DNA of 64,000 bases from contig JANQHT010000068.1 in assembly GCA_028282545.1 (NCBI GenBank), positions 1-64,000 on the forward strand. The letters run 5' to 3'. Below are positions 25,968 through 34,602 of the stretch, one piece after another. Position 1 is the stretch's first letter, and each line of letters begins with the position of its first letter. The notes under the pieces were generated by a model. The model was given only the letters and a program-made list of their open reading frames with translations. It was not told where the DNA came from and searched no databases. The position numbers were made by a program, and so were the translations under genes. The DNA is from Spirochaetales bacterium. Lineage in GTDB: Bacteria; Spirochaetota; Spirochaetia; DSM-27196; Alkalispirochaetaceae.

Positions 25968-26720
25968 CTACGCCAGTTCCGCAAGCACCGCCTCGCAGAA
26001 CGGCGCGATGTCCCCGTCGATCCGGTAGTCGGCGTAGTCGTCGAGTGGGGTGGGTCCGCGCGTCACGATTGCCAGGGCCGCACCGTTCCGTTTTGCCTCA
26101 ATGGGAAATCCCGCGGCGGGATAGACCGAAAGCGTCGATCCGAGAGCGATCATGATCTCACAGGCCATCGCGACCTTCTCCGCTCTGGCCATATCCGGGG
26201 AGCGCAGATTCTGGCCGAACATCACCGTGGTCGGTTTGAGAAAGCCGCCGCAGAACTCGCACGTGGGCGGTGCAATCGCATCCGCCTGCAAGCCCTCCAT
26301 GTGATCCAACACGCGGCCGGCCGGTTGTCTGCGCCCGCAGTCGATACATTCGATCTCCAGGTTCGAGCCGTGCAAGTTCACCACCTGGTCCGCGGTCAAT
26401 CCGGCTTTCTCGTGAAGGCCGTCGATGTTCTGGGTGATGACGCCCACCAGGGTGCCTCGCCGGCCCAGTTCCGCCGCCAATTGGTGCGCTGCACCGGGAC
26501 GGGCGTCCCGTAGCGCCGGCCAGACCGACGCCTTGTGCGCCCAGTACTCGCGCCGTTTCTGTTCACTGGCCAGGAACTCCTGGAAATAGACGGGCTGGTA
26601 CCGTTCGTACCGGCCGCCGGTACCGCGGTAATCTGGAATACCGCTGTCGGTGGAAATCCCCGCGCCGGTAAACAACGCGACGCGGGGGGATTCGATAATC
26701 CCTTCGATCAGATCCTGCAT
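25968..26720 (-). CDS. Sir2-family NAD-dependent protein deacylase
   Basis: 250 aa, normal length for bacterial sirtuins. NAD-binding GAGIS (19-23) and TQNID (96-100), the catalytic His117 in LHGSN, and the structural zinc site Cys125, Cys128, Cys154 and Cys157 are all present, followed by ALGSTLSVYPAAGFP. The enzyme removes acyl groups from lysines, consuming NAD. The CobB-type substrate-specificity residues Tyr/Arg for succinyl-lysine are not evident, so deacetylation is more likely. It is not clearly in an operon; the upstream gap to the next minus-strand gene is short. Confidence 0.93.
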   Translation of the reverse strand: MQDLIEGIIESPRVALFTGAGISTDSGIPDYRGTGGRYERYQPVYFQEFLASEQKRREYWAHKASVWPALRDARPGAAHQLAAELGRRGTLVGVITQNIDGLHEKAGLTADQVVNLHGSNLEIECIDCGRRQPAGRVLDHMEGLQADAIAPPTCEFCGGFLKPTTVMFGQNLRSPDMARAEKVAMACEIMIALGSTLSVYPAAGFPIEAKRNGAALAIVTRGPTPLDDYADYRIDGDIAPFCEAVLAELA

Positions 26721-26732
26721 ATCGGGTCCATG

Positions 26733-27395
26733 TTACAACCCGATGCGCGCTCCGAGAACCAGGCGACCCCGTGGGTCGGGATAAAAGAACGGCTGCGGTT
26801 CGAACCGTTTGCTCCCCGACTCGATCTGCCGGCGTGCGAGCTTCTCCGCGTCGTTGGACGCGATCTCGCCGAGGATGGCCTGTACAAGGGCGCCCCCGAC
26901 CAGTACGCCGAAGGCCGGCAATAGAGACGCAATGCTCTCACCGTGCCAGGCGTCGCCGATTTCGCGGAACGAGTCATTGATGTAGCCGACCTCCCCGAAT
27001 TGCACTTCATCCGGGAGAACGAAGTAGGCGCCGACGATCGTACCCGCCACGACTGCTACGGAAGTTGTCGTGAAGAGCGCACCCCGAAGGTTCTCGTCGA
27101 TCATGAAGTGGCCCGAACCGGGCATAAACCGCGAAGACTGCCGCGCCCGGCGAACGTAGTTCTCCTCCTGGGCGGTCACGGACAACCGGGCACCCAGTTC
27201 GCGGAGTTCACCGATCGTGATGTCGTCGAGTGACTCCGATTCACGTTCGTCGAGAAACTCGCCGATCGCCGCGTCGTAGGGTCGCAACTCCTCTTCTTCG
27301 AGATCCCACTCGTGCATCATATCCCCCGGATGCGCGAAGAGCGCCACCGGGAGGATGATCAGAACACACAAAGCCGTAAGTCTTTGAATCATCAT
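26733..27395 (-). CDS. Exported protein of unknown function
   Basis: 220 aa from ATG 27395, with GAGAGG upstream. A signal peptide (LTALCVLIILPVALFA) is followed by HPGDMMHEWDLEEEELRPYD, an acidic helical segment up to about residue 80, and two hydrophobic stretches (TSVAVVAGTIVGAYFVLP at about 110 and SLLPAFGVLVGGALVQAIL at about 160). It ends with DPRGRLVLGARIGL. Not recognised as a known family. It may be periplasmic or outer-membrane associated. The gene ends 12 bp upstream of the sirtuin start on the same strand, so co-transcription is likely. Confidence 0.7.
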   Translation of the reverse strand: MMIQRLTALCVLIILPVALFAHPGDMMHEWDLEEEELRPYDAAIGEFLDERESESLDDITIGELRELGARLSVTAQEENYVRRARQSSRFMPGSGHFMIDENLRGALFTTTSVAVVAGTIVGAYFVLPDEVQFGEVGYINDSFREIGDAWHGESIASLLPAFGVLVGGALVQAILGEIASNDAEKLARRQIESGSKRFEPQPFFYPDPRGRLVLGARIGL

Positions 27396-27568
27396 CTGTA
27401 CCTCTCTGTATGATGTAACACCGGAACGTGGCCATGGTGTCCCCACTGGTACGGAAACGCGCCCGCCGGGGCGATAGCGCGCCCACGGGTGCGAACGCGG
27501 CCCGCCGGTACGTGTGGTAAAATACTACCTGACCGGGTGCCGTTGCGCCGATCTGAGAATTATGTGAT

Positions 27569-28234
27569 GTGCCGATGTCGCGTTTGATGAGACAACTGAA
27601 CCACCTCTTGCTCGGACGTTACGGTGATGCCTCCGGTGGACCGGGGCGCGCAAGGGGACGCGGATTGAGATTGGGTACCAGCTTCGCTACTTCCATTGCG
27701 GCATCGGTCTTCGTCGCTATCCTGCTTGCGGCCCTCCTTCTCGGCGGTTGTGTTACGGACGACGAAGATGTTGTTCTCGAATCTCGGGACGAGGTGTTGC
27801 TGCTGCTCTCGAACGGCACCGTCGTGGACGAGTCGCGGGCATTGATGTGGAGCGCAACCGACAACGGCGTCGATATCTCATTCGACGCGGCCGTAGACTA
27901 CGTGGACGAGTACGAGTTGGCCGGATACGGAGACTGGCGGTTGCCGACACTCCAGGAACTGGAATCGCTCCTGGTTGAGGGAGCGCAGAACCCGGCCCCG
28001 CCCGGTCCGGGATGCTTTGGGGAGTACGATATCCATCCGTTTATCAAACTGACCTGTTGCTGCCCCTGGGCCTTGCAGGATGAGGGTACGCGGGCTGCCA
28101 GTTTCCCCTTTATTCCAGGCATGGCGCAGGGGACGATGTGGCACCACAACTCGGGACGGAGCGGCAATCGCGTGCTGCCGGTTCGTGACCTGGAGGCGGA
28201 GTGGATCGCGCCTCCGGCCTCCTCCTCCGAATAG
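27569..28234 (+). CDS. Lipoprotein with DUF1566 (Lcl C-terminal) domain
   Basis: Up to 221 aa. The hydrophobic stretch VFVAILLAALLLGGC is a lipoprotein signal with Cys at about residue 61. The n-region is unusually long with the upstream GTG/ATG starts; TTG 27665, preceded by AAGGGG, would give a normal signal peptide. The domain shows VDESRALMWSATDNG and AGYGDWRLPTLQELESLL, the standard DUF1566 signature, with a Cys cluster (LTCCCPWA). DUF1566 proteins are surface-exposed and of unknown role. The ending is convergent with the carboxyltransferase gene. Confidence 0.8.
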   Translation: MPMSRLMRQLNHLLLGRYGDASGGPGRARGRGLRLGTSFATSIAASVFVAILLAALLLGGCVTDDEDVVLESRDEVLLLLSNGTVVDESRALMWSATDNGVDISFDAAVDYVDEYELAGYGDWRLPTLQELESLLVEGAQNPAPPGPGCFGEYDIHPFIKLTCCCPWALQDEGTRAASFPFIPGMAQGTMWHHNSGRSGNRVLPVRDLEAEWIAPPASSSE

Positions 28235-28263
28235 GTTCACGCGGCGCGATTGGCAACGCATCG

Positions 28264-30189
28264 CTACGCCAGGCGCAGGAGTTCCTGGTCCGATTGCACC
28301 TGTTCGCCGGCGCTCACGAGCACTTCCTGGACGATTCCCGCCGTCGGCGCGAACACCTCGGTTTGCATCTTCATCGCCTCGAGGATCAGGAGGCACTCGC
28401 CATCGCTCACCTCTTGTCCCGGTGTGACGTCCACCCTGAGGATCGTTCCCGGGAGAGCTGCCGTAACGGAGGTGCCCTTCGTAGCTGACCCCGACCTTGC
28501 CGGTGCCGTCCCGGCAGGTGCCGAGCTTTGAGTGGACGTGGGCGCCGGTGAGCGCGGATTCGCGACCGGCGCAGCACTCCGGACCGGTGTCGCCGTTGCA
28601 CTCGTGCCCGCCGGACCTCCCGGGGGCACCGCGTCGCCGGGACTGACGGCGATCTGGCGGGAACCGATTGTCGCGGTGTTGCCGTCGACGGACACGGTGT
28701 AGCTCTTTCCGGCAACACGGACCGTATACGCCGCGGGGCCCTTCCTTGGTCCCGCGGCCGCGGCACTTCCCGCTTCCGACGTGTCGTCCGGGTCCTTCTT
28801 CCGGATGTTCCGCTTTGCCTCTCCCTTCAGATAGGCGATTCCCTTTTCAAGACACGTGGCGGCGATAAAGACGTTCTCGTCGGTAATCTCGATGCCCTCT
28901 TTGCGGAGCTGCGCTTCGGCCGCAGAACGTCCCTTGTTTGCGTCCCGATCGTTGATATCCCGGGGATTCTCGGTGGTCGGCGGCAGTTTGAGCTGCTCCT
29001 CCGCCAGTTTGACAACCTCGGGATCCGGTGGTAGCGGCGTTCGGCCGAAGTATCCGAGGACCATCTTTCCGTACCCATCGCCGATCTTTTTCCAAGGACC
29101 GAACATGACGTTGTTGAAGGCCTGTTGGAAATAGAACTGCGACACCGGCGTGACTGAAGTACCGAAACCGCCACGTTTCACGACCTCTCGCATGGCGGCG
29201 ATGATCTCGGGAAAACGGTCCAGGGTACCGGCATCGCGCATCATCTGCGTGTTGGCCGTAAGGGCTCCGCCCGGCATCGGGGAGAAGGGGATCATCGGTT
29301 CCACGATGGCCGCTTCGGGCGGCAGGAAGTAATCCCGCATCTGGTGCTTGAAAAGCGCTTCCGCTTCCATGACCTTCTCGATATCGACATCCAGGTCATA
29401 TTCGGTGCCGCGAAGCGCGTGCCACATGATGACTAGGTCCGGTTGTGACGTACCCCCCGATACCGGCGCAAGGCTCAGATCGATTCCTACTGCGCCGGCG
29501 TCCAGGGCGGCCTTGTAGCAGATGACGCTCGTTCCAGCCGTCTCGTGCGTGTGAAACCGAATCGGGATCTCCGGCGGCACCCGCCGTCGCGCCTCCTTGA
29601 TCGACCGGTATACCGTTTCCGGCGTGGCCGTACCGGAGGCGTCCTTGTAACACACGGAGTCGAAGGGGATGCCCGAATCGAGGATCTCCTGGAGTTTGCC
29701 CGTATAGAACTCTTCGTCGTGGGCCCCGCTGACACCCGGAGGAAGGCCCATGAGCGTCACGCATATCTCGTGATTCAGACCGGCGTTCTGGATTGCCCGC
29801 CCGCTGTAGTTGAGGTTCTCGATATCGTTCAACGCGTCGAAATTGCGGATCGTCGTCACGCCGTGTTTTTTGAAGAGCACCGCGTGCAGGTCGATGATAT
29901 CGCTGCTCTGGGAGTCCAGGCCGACTACGCTGATTCCGCGCGCCAGGGTTTGCAGATTCGCCTCCGGCCCCACCGCGGCACGTGACGCGTCCATCATGGC
30001 AAAGGCATCCTCGTTCGCGTAAAAATAGAGCGACTGGAAACGGGCGCCGCCACCGATCTCGAAATGGTGAAGGCCGGCTTCGGCGGCCGCCTCCAGGGCC
30101 GGAAGGTAGTCGTCCGTCAATACCCGAGCACCGTAGGCGGACTGGAAGCCGTCACGAAATGCCGTGACCATCACGTCGATTTTCTTCAT
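28264..30189 (-). CDS. oadA: Biotin-dependent oxaloacetate decarboxylase alpha / pyruvate carboxylase B-type subunit
   Basis: 641 aa from ATG 30189, after GGAGG. The N-terminal ~300 residues are the HMGL-like TIM barrel of carboxyltransferases (MVTAFRDGFQSAYGARVLT, CYKDASGTATPETVYRSI, FHTHETAGTSVICY), then the conserved PYC/OADA domain. A long Ala/Pro-rich linker (about 470-570) leads to a biotinyl domain with the biotin lysine 607 in EAMKM. It would move CO2 between biotin and oxaloacetate/pyruvate. No OadB sodium pump, gamma subunit or biotin carboxylase gene is nearby, so its partner must be encoded elsewhere. Confidence 0.92.
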   Translation of the reverse strand: MKKIDVMVTAFRDGFQSAYGARVLTDDYLPALEAAAEAGLHHFEIGGGARFQSLYFYANEDAFAMMDASRAAVGPEANLQTLARGISVVGLDSQSSDIIDLHAVLFKKHGVTTIRNFDALNDIENLNYSGRAIQNAGLNHEICVTLMGLPPGVSGAHDEEFYTGKLQEILDSGIPFDSVCYKDASGTATPETVYRSIKEARRRVPPEIPIRFHTHETAGTSVICYKAALDAGAVGIDLSLAPVSGGTSQPDLVIMWHALRGTEYDLDVDIEKVMEAEALFKHQMRDYFLPPEAAIVEPMIPFSPMPGGALTANTQMMRDAGTLDRFPEIIAAMREVVKRGGFGTSVTPVSQFYFQQAFNNVMFGPWKKIGDGYGKMVLGYFGRTPLPPDPEVVKLAEEQLKLPPTTENPRDINDRDANKGRSAAEAQLRKEGIEITDENVFIAATCLEKGIAYLKGEAKRNIRKKDPDDTSEAGSAAAAGPRKGPAAYTVRVAGKSYTVSVDGNTATIGSRQIAVSPGDAVPPGGPAGTSATATPVRSAAPVANPRSPAPTSTQSSAPAGTAPARSGSATKGTSVTAALPGTILRVDVTPGQEVSDGECLLILEAMKMQTEVFAPTAGIVQEVLVSAGEQVQSDQELLRLA

Positions 30190-30344
30190 CAATCCTCCGT
30201 GGTCACGCTACCGCGAAGCCACGGCCGGCCACAAGGCGGATGCGAAGCCGTTGTGCCGAGTGAGTGGAGATATTGCCGCTATTTTGTCGGTCGCCGGCCG
30301 ATTTTTAACGACAACGACCGAGATGTTGCATTCAACCCCGGTTG

Positions 30345-31925
30345 CTACGGTCTAAATACGACGCCGTACGATCCGTACGACTCGTCGGTGACTACCTGCC
30401 ATGTCTGACCGTCCGCCGATCCACGAACGATACCACCCCGGTTGGTGACGCCCATGAACCCGTTGCCGATTGCCGTGATGTCGACCGGCCACCCGGGCAG
30501 ACCCGATACATCGTGGGCGGACCAGATGTCGCCGGCGTCCAGTGAAACGAGCATCGTTGCGTCGGTACCGTTGAGCTGCGACATGGCGACAAAAACGCCG
30601 TCCCTCTCCGCTCCGGCGAGTACCGCGTACGCCGCCGTGGTTACACCGGTTGAATTGATTACCCAGTCCGTATCGCCGTCCGCCGGCTCCAGGTCCGTTC
30701 CGTCGAGTATGCCGCCGGGGCTTCCCGGTTGGCCCGTCAGGGCGATCCATTCGGTATCGTCGTCGGTCGCGAAGAGTTCGACGATCATCTGGTTTGGGCG
30801 ATTGGCGTCGTCGGCGACCGAGGTTGTCCAGGTTACGCCGTTGTCGGTGGAGAAGACGCCGGTATCCGGTGGGGCGCCCGCGGCTACCCACGTATCCTTG
30901 GCGGCATCGTACATCACCGCATGGATTTCCACGCCGCCGGTCCACGCCTCGGTCCAGGAGACGCCATCGGGGCTCCTCAGAATGACGCCGTTTCCCGCGG
31001 CGATCCAGACGCCGTTGGAGAACTCCACGACAAAGAGGTCCCGCGTTGTAACGGAAGCAGAGCCCACCATCGTCCACTCTGACCCGTTGTTCGACCAGTA
31101 GACGTAGCCACCGGTGCCGACGGCAACGATGCGGCCCTGGTTGTTGACCACCCCCGCCCGGAGGCGACCGACACCGTTAAGTTGGATCGGGTTGGTGGAC
31201 CAGGTGGACCCGTTTTCCGAGTAGACGATTTGCGGCCGGTCAACGCCATTGGCGTCAATCCGATAGGACATGAGGAAGTAGTGCGAATCAGCGGCGCTGA
31301 CCGTGTCTCCCCCGGTACCGCCGTCGCCGCCGACATCGATGCGCGTCATATCGTACGGAGTTCCATCCACCGTAAGGGTGCCGGCGGTCACGGCGGAAAG
31401 GTCGAGCGATGTGGCAGAGTAGGTGTACACCGCAGCGCCGCCTTCCACCGACATCGACGAAAAAAGGGCATCGGTACCGCTAACCGTCATCGTTGCATCG
31501 ATCTCGACGGTGAGTGTACTCGCCGCCGCGTTATCGGTGAACGCGATATCGGCCGAGCCGTTGTACGTCTCGTCGTAGGGGACTCCGTCAGCCTCCGGCA
31601 CGACATCGGTGATCGTCACATCCAGCGCGACCGTCGAACCGGACGACGCGGTGGTCGTGACGGAGATACCCGGAGGATAGTCGCCTGTGTCGTAGTCGGG
31701 AAAGGTCTGACCCGCGGGCGGGTCACCGCCTCCGTCAAGGATGGCTTCGATCAAGCCTCCCACGACTTCCATCGCGGCGACCGCTTCCGGATCGGTGATG
31801 AGCGATCCACCGGTGTCTTCCTCCTCTTCCAGGCCGAGCAGTTCCTGAATGTTGCATCCGGACAGCGCGATTATCGCGATACCGATCACAACCGCGATAC
31901 GCAGAGCAGGTGAGATTCGAGACAT
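30345..31925 (-). CDS. Lipoprotein with Asp-box repeats (sialidase-like beta-propeller)
   Basis: 526 aa from ATG 31925, with GGAGGT before it. The signal AVVIGIAIIALSGC has a perfect lipobox. An acidic N-terminal part (to about 200) is low-complexity and strand-rich. The C-terminal ~310 residues contain at least five Asp-box motifs of the S-x-D/N-x-G-x-x-W type: YSENGSTW, WSNNGSEW, RSPDGVSW, STDNGVTW and GSADGQTW. They form a propeller as in sialidases and Ycf48-like proteins. Catalytic sialidase residues were not identified, so it is better seen as a surface binding protein. It is divergent from the AraC-type gene, and the start of this gene is part of the segment copied at 62923-63329. Confidence 0.85.
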   Translation of the reverse strand: MSRISPALRIAVVIGIAIIALSGCNIQELLGLEEEEDTGGSLITDPEAVAAMEVVGGLIEAILDGGGDPPAGQTFPDYDTGDYPPGISVTTTASSGSTVALDVTITDVVPEADGVPYDETYNGSADIAFTDNAAASTLTVEIDATMTVSGTDALFSSMSVEGGAAVYTYSATSLDLSAVTAGTLTVDGTPYDMTRIDVGGDGGTGGDTVSAADSHYFLMSYRIDANGVDRPQIVYSENGSTWSTNPIQLNGVGRLRAGVVNNQGRIVAVGTGGYVYWSNNGSEWTMVGSASVTTRDLFVVEFSNGVWIAAGNGVILRSPDGVSWTEAWTGGVEIHAVMYDAAKDTWVAAGAPPDTGVFSTDNGVTWTTSVADDANRPNQMIVELFATDDDTEWIALTGQPGSPGGILDGTDLEPADGDTDWVINSTGVTTAAYAVLAGAERDGVFVAMSQLNGTDATMLVSLDAGDIWSAHDVSGLPGWPVDITAIGNGFMGVTNRGGIVRGSADGQTWQVVTDESYGSYGVVFRP

Positions 31926-31983
31926 AACGGGTACCTCCGTATACCTACCATGCACTCAAACTCCGCCGCCTGCGCCCCAAAAC

Positions 31984-33147
31984 ATGATTTGGGACGCTAT
32001 ACTGGCGAGAATGACGATCTTGCAGTTCGTGGCAACACTCGGGGCGGTCCAGGGTGCGCTGCTCCTGGCGCTCGTGGCGCTTCGGTTCCGCCGCGCCCAG
32101 AACTACCCGCTTGCGCTGCTCCTGCTCGTCTATTCGCTTCGTATGGGAACGATCCCCGCCTGGAACCCTCAGACGATGGTGGCGTTCCGGTGGATGCTTC
32201 CTTTGACGACTCCGCTGCCGTTTCTCTTCGGTCCGCTGCTTTGGTGGTTCGCCCACGAACTGAGCAATGACACCGGCATTCGGACGACGCCGCGGATCCT
32301 CTTGCACTTTGTTCCGTACGCTCTGGACGTTCTCTTCACGACGGCAATCGCCGTTACCATGAGTAACGCCGCGTACGCTGCCATGTTTGCGTCGATTTTC
32401 GCGGGAGAACCACCGCTGCATCTCATAATCCGTAACGCCGGCAAGGTGGTTGTGAACGTGACCTACGTCACTCTGGCCGTACGGCTTGCGTTCCGCCGCC
32501 GACCGGCGGCGGAAGCAACGCCGCATCAGCGGATGTGGCTCCGCTGGTTGGTGGTAACACCGATCGTTTCACTCGCCCTGTTCGCGTTTGTGGCCCTGGT
32601 CCCGGCAGCATCCGCGCGGCTGGCGCGCGGTGAGGCCACCCCGTTCGTTCTGCTCTCGGCGGCTATGGCCCTGCTGATCTACGTCTTTTCGTTTCTCATG
32701 GTGTTGGCACCGGAAGTTCCGTCGGGAACATCGCGTCTTCCCGGCGGCGTGGCGCGATATCGGCGCGGGGCAAGCGATATCGACAAAGGCGAGTACGCCG
32801 ATATCGCCGGCAAAGTGGAGACGATGTTAACCGCCGGGGCGTATCGTGATCCGGATCTTTCCCTGGATTCGATGGCAAAGATGGTCGGTATTCATCCGTC
32901 CAAACTATCGCACGCGATCAACCATGAGTTTGGTCGGTCCTTCCCCGCTCTTATCGGGCGACGGCGCGTTGACGCGTTTCTGGAGGCGGCACAAAAGGGA
33001 GAACTCCGGGACAGGAGCATTCTCGACCTCGCCTTCGATGTCGGGTTCTCGTCCAAGAGTACCTTCAACCGCGTTTTCAAGGCGGCGACGGGCGAATCAC
33101 CCACGCAGTTCCGCGAACGTGCAAGGAGCGCGCACGATGTACGCTAA
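31984..33147 (+). CDS. AraC-family regulator with N-terminal membrane domain
   Basis: 387 aa from ATG 31984; ATG 32011 is the alternative. Both methionines are conserved in the decayed copy at 63.1 kb. The first ~240 residues hold about seven membrane helices (from LQFVATLGAVQGALLLALVA to MALLIYVFSFLMVLAP). The C-terminal ~100 residues are an AraC DNA-binding domain (LSLDSMAKMVGIHPSKLSHA and ILDLAFDVGFSSKSTFNRVF). Such membrane-bound regulators bind DNA while sensing a membrane or external signal. The stop overlaps the start of the alcohol dehydrogenase gene by 11 nt, which makes that gene the most likely target. Confidence 0.9.
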   Translation: MIWDAILARMTILQFVATLGAVQGALLLALVALRFRRAQNYPLALLLLVYSLRMGTIPAWNPQTMVAFRWMLPLTTPLPFLFGPLLWWFAHELSNDTGIRTTPRILLHFVPYALDVLFTTAIAVTMSNAAYAAMFASIFAGEPPLHLIIRNAGKVVVNVTYVTLAVRLAFRRRPAAEATPHQRMWLRWLVVTPIVSLALFAFVALVPAASARLARGEATPFVLLSAAMALLIYVFSFLMVLAPEVPSGTSRLPGGVARYRRGASDIDKGEYADIAGKVETMLTAGAYRDPDLSLDSMAKMVGIHPSKLSHAINHEFGRSFPALIGRRRVDAFLEAAQKGELRDRSILDLAFDVGFSSKSTFNRVFKAATGESPTQFRERARSAHDVR

Positions 33148-34222
33148 AAGGACGATGAAAGCGATCGTGACAACCGGCGTAGGCGACTATGACAAACTGG
33201 AGTACCGGGACGTTCCCGTTCCCGTCCCGGGCGCGAACGAGGTTCTTCTGAAGGTTCTGGCGGCCGGCGTGAACAACACTGATATCAATACGCGCGTCGG
33301 GTGGTACTCCGCGAACGTGACCGGCGCAACCAATGATACCGCGGTCAACAACGCCGAGGAGTCCGCCCATGGCGTACGCGCCGACGGCGGTTGGAACGAC
33401 GCGACTCCCTTTCCCTTTATCCAGGGAACCGACTGTTGCGGTTTGGTTGAGGCGGCTGGATCGCGCGTAGAGAGCGCCCCGATCGGGCGCCGCGTCCTCG
33501 TGCGGGCGTGTATGCGAACCCACGGTTTTGCATCGCTGGAAAACGCCTGGATGGGCTCCGATTTCGACGGCGCCTTTGCACAGTACGTGACCGTCCCAGC
33601 CACCGAGGTCTTCCCGGTCGAGTGTGGATGGAGCGATGAGGAGCTGGCCACCGTTCCCTGCGCCTACGGCACGGCCGAAAACATGCTGCACCGGGCGGGG
33701 GTCGCACCGGGCGAAACCGTCCTGGTGGCGGGCGCTTCCGGCGGCGTCGGTTCCGCCGCGGTCCAGTTGGCACATCGCCGTGGAGCTACCGTGATTGCCG
33801 TGACGGGGACGGCAAAAGCGGGGTGCCTCCGGGTGATAGGTGCAAACATCGTCATCGTGCGCGGTTCCGACCTGATCGTCGCGCTCGGTGAGAACAGCGT
33901 TGACGTGGTGGTGGACAACGTTGGTGGAGACGCCTTTCCGAAGATGTTGCAACTCCTGCGGCGCGGCGGGCGGTACGTCTCGTCCGGCGCCGTTGCCGGT
34001 CCCATCGTTGCCCTGGACCTTCGTACCATGTACTTGAAGGACCAGACGCTCATCGGTTGCACCGCTTGGGACGAACCGGTCTTTCCGAATCTGATCGGCT
34101 ATATCGAACGCGGAGAGATCAAACCGCTCCTGGAGAAGACGTTCCCCCTGGAGCGGATCGCGGACGCGCAACGAGAGCTTATCAAGCGCGAACACGTGGG
34201 GAAGTTCGTGCTCGCGCCGTAG
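33137..34222 (+). CDS. Medium-chain alcohol dehydrogenase / quinone-oxidoreductase-type enzyme
   Basis: 361 aa from ATG 33137, with AAGGAG 8 nt upstream; ATG 33155 is possible. The GroES-like N-terminus (IVTTGVGDYDKLEYRDVPVP, VLLKVLAAGVNNTDINTR) is followed by a family insert ending GWNDATPFPFIQGTDCCG. The Rossmann part has GETVLVAGASGGVGSAAVQL and VDVVVDNVGGDAFPKML. The usual catalytic zinc ligands of alcohol dehydrogenases are not evident, so an NADPH-dependent reductase is equally possible. It overlaps the AraC-type gene. Its middle (33293-33416) is duplicated in decayed form at 63211-63329. Confidence 0.9.
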   Translation: MYAKRTMKAIVTTGVGDYDKLEYRDVPVPVPGANEVLLKVLAAGVNNTDINTRVGWYSANVTGATNDTAVNNAEESAHGVRADGGWNDATPFPFIQGTDCCGLVEAAGSRVESAPIGRRVLVRACMRTHGFASLENAWMGSDFDGAFAQYVTVPATEVFPVECGWSDEELATVPCAYGTAENMLHRAGVAPGETVLVAGASGGVGSAAVQLAHRRGATVIAVTGTAKAGCLRVIGANIVIVRGSDLIVALGENSVDVVVDNVGGDAFPKMLQLLRRGGRYVSSGAVAGPIVALDLRTMYLKDQTLIGCTAWDEPVFPNLIGYIERGEIKPLLEKTFPLERIADAQRELIKREHVGKFVLAP

Positions 34223-34602
34223 GTGGTGCCCTTCGCATTTCGGAGCGGGACTACGGTTGGATGTTACGTCGTGAAAGACGACGCCTGCGGTTCCGTTACT
34301 CCGGGGCGCTGCCGGTGGATTTTGTATCGCTGCGTGAAGACCAATCGAGGTTACGAGATCCGCGTCAGGTGCGATTCCTTGGTTTTCCTGTATCCCGTAC
34401 ACCAGCAAAGCGACCGATCGCGGTGCCATCGAATCACGCTCGCCACTGTCCGCTGATCGTACGCTCCGTTTCACGAGTGAAGAGCCAAGTTGGACATAAT
34501 ATATCGAGATTATTAATATAAAATTACCATTTATCCGTCACCACGAGTGAGCGAGCGTTGTGGACCAATACGTGGCGTTTGTGGATAGGGTAGGAGTGGA
34601 AG
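34223..34602 (+). other. Intergenic region behind the alcohol dehydrogenase
   Basis: 380 bp without an intact gene. It holds the 54-bp GH65-like fragment at 34310-34363 and, near the right end, an AT-rich stretch (around 34495-34530) that probably carries the promoter for the gene at 34603. AGGAG lies at good distance before that ATG. Confidence 0.6.
34310..34363 (+). pseudogene. Fragment resembling the GH65-like gene
   Basis: In the frame opening at 34223, 18 codons read C-R-W-I-L-Y followed by RCVKTNRGYEIR. The GH65-like protein encoded at 60770-62767 has C-C-W-I-M-S followed by RCVKTERGYEIR at 62006-62059. Differences sit largely at third codon positions. Nothing outside the 54 bp was aligned by eye, so this is either a short fossil of a lost gene or a chance likeness; the former seems more probable. 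Confidence 0.45.

Noticed and set aside
34223-34456. A possible 77-codon gene after the dehydrogenase.
   Set aside because: Only 18 codons resemble a known protein; the rest shows no coding character and no ribosome site.
33077-34474. A 465-codon open frame antisense to the alcohol dehydrogenase.
   Set aside because: The dehydrogenase motifs on the other strand are unmistakable and the antisense product has no recognisable pattern.
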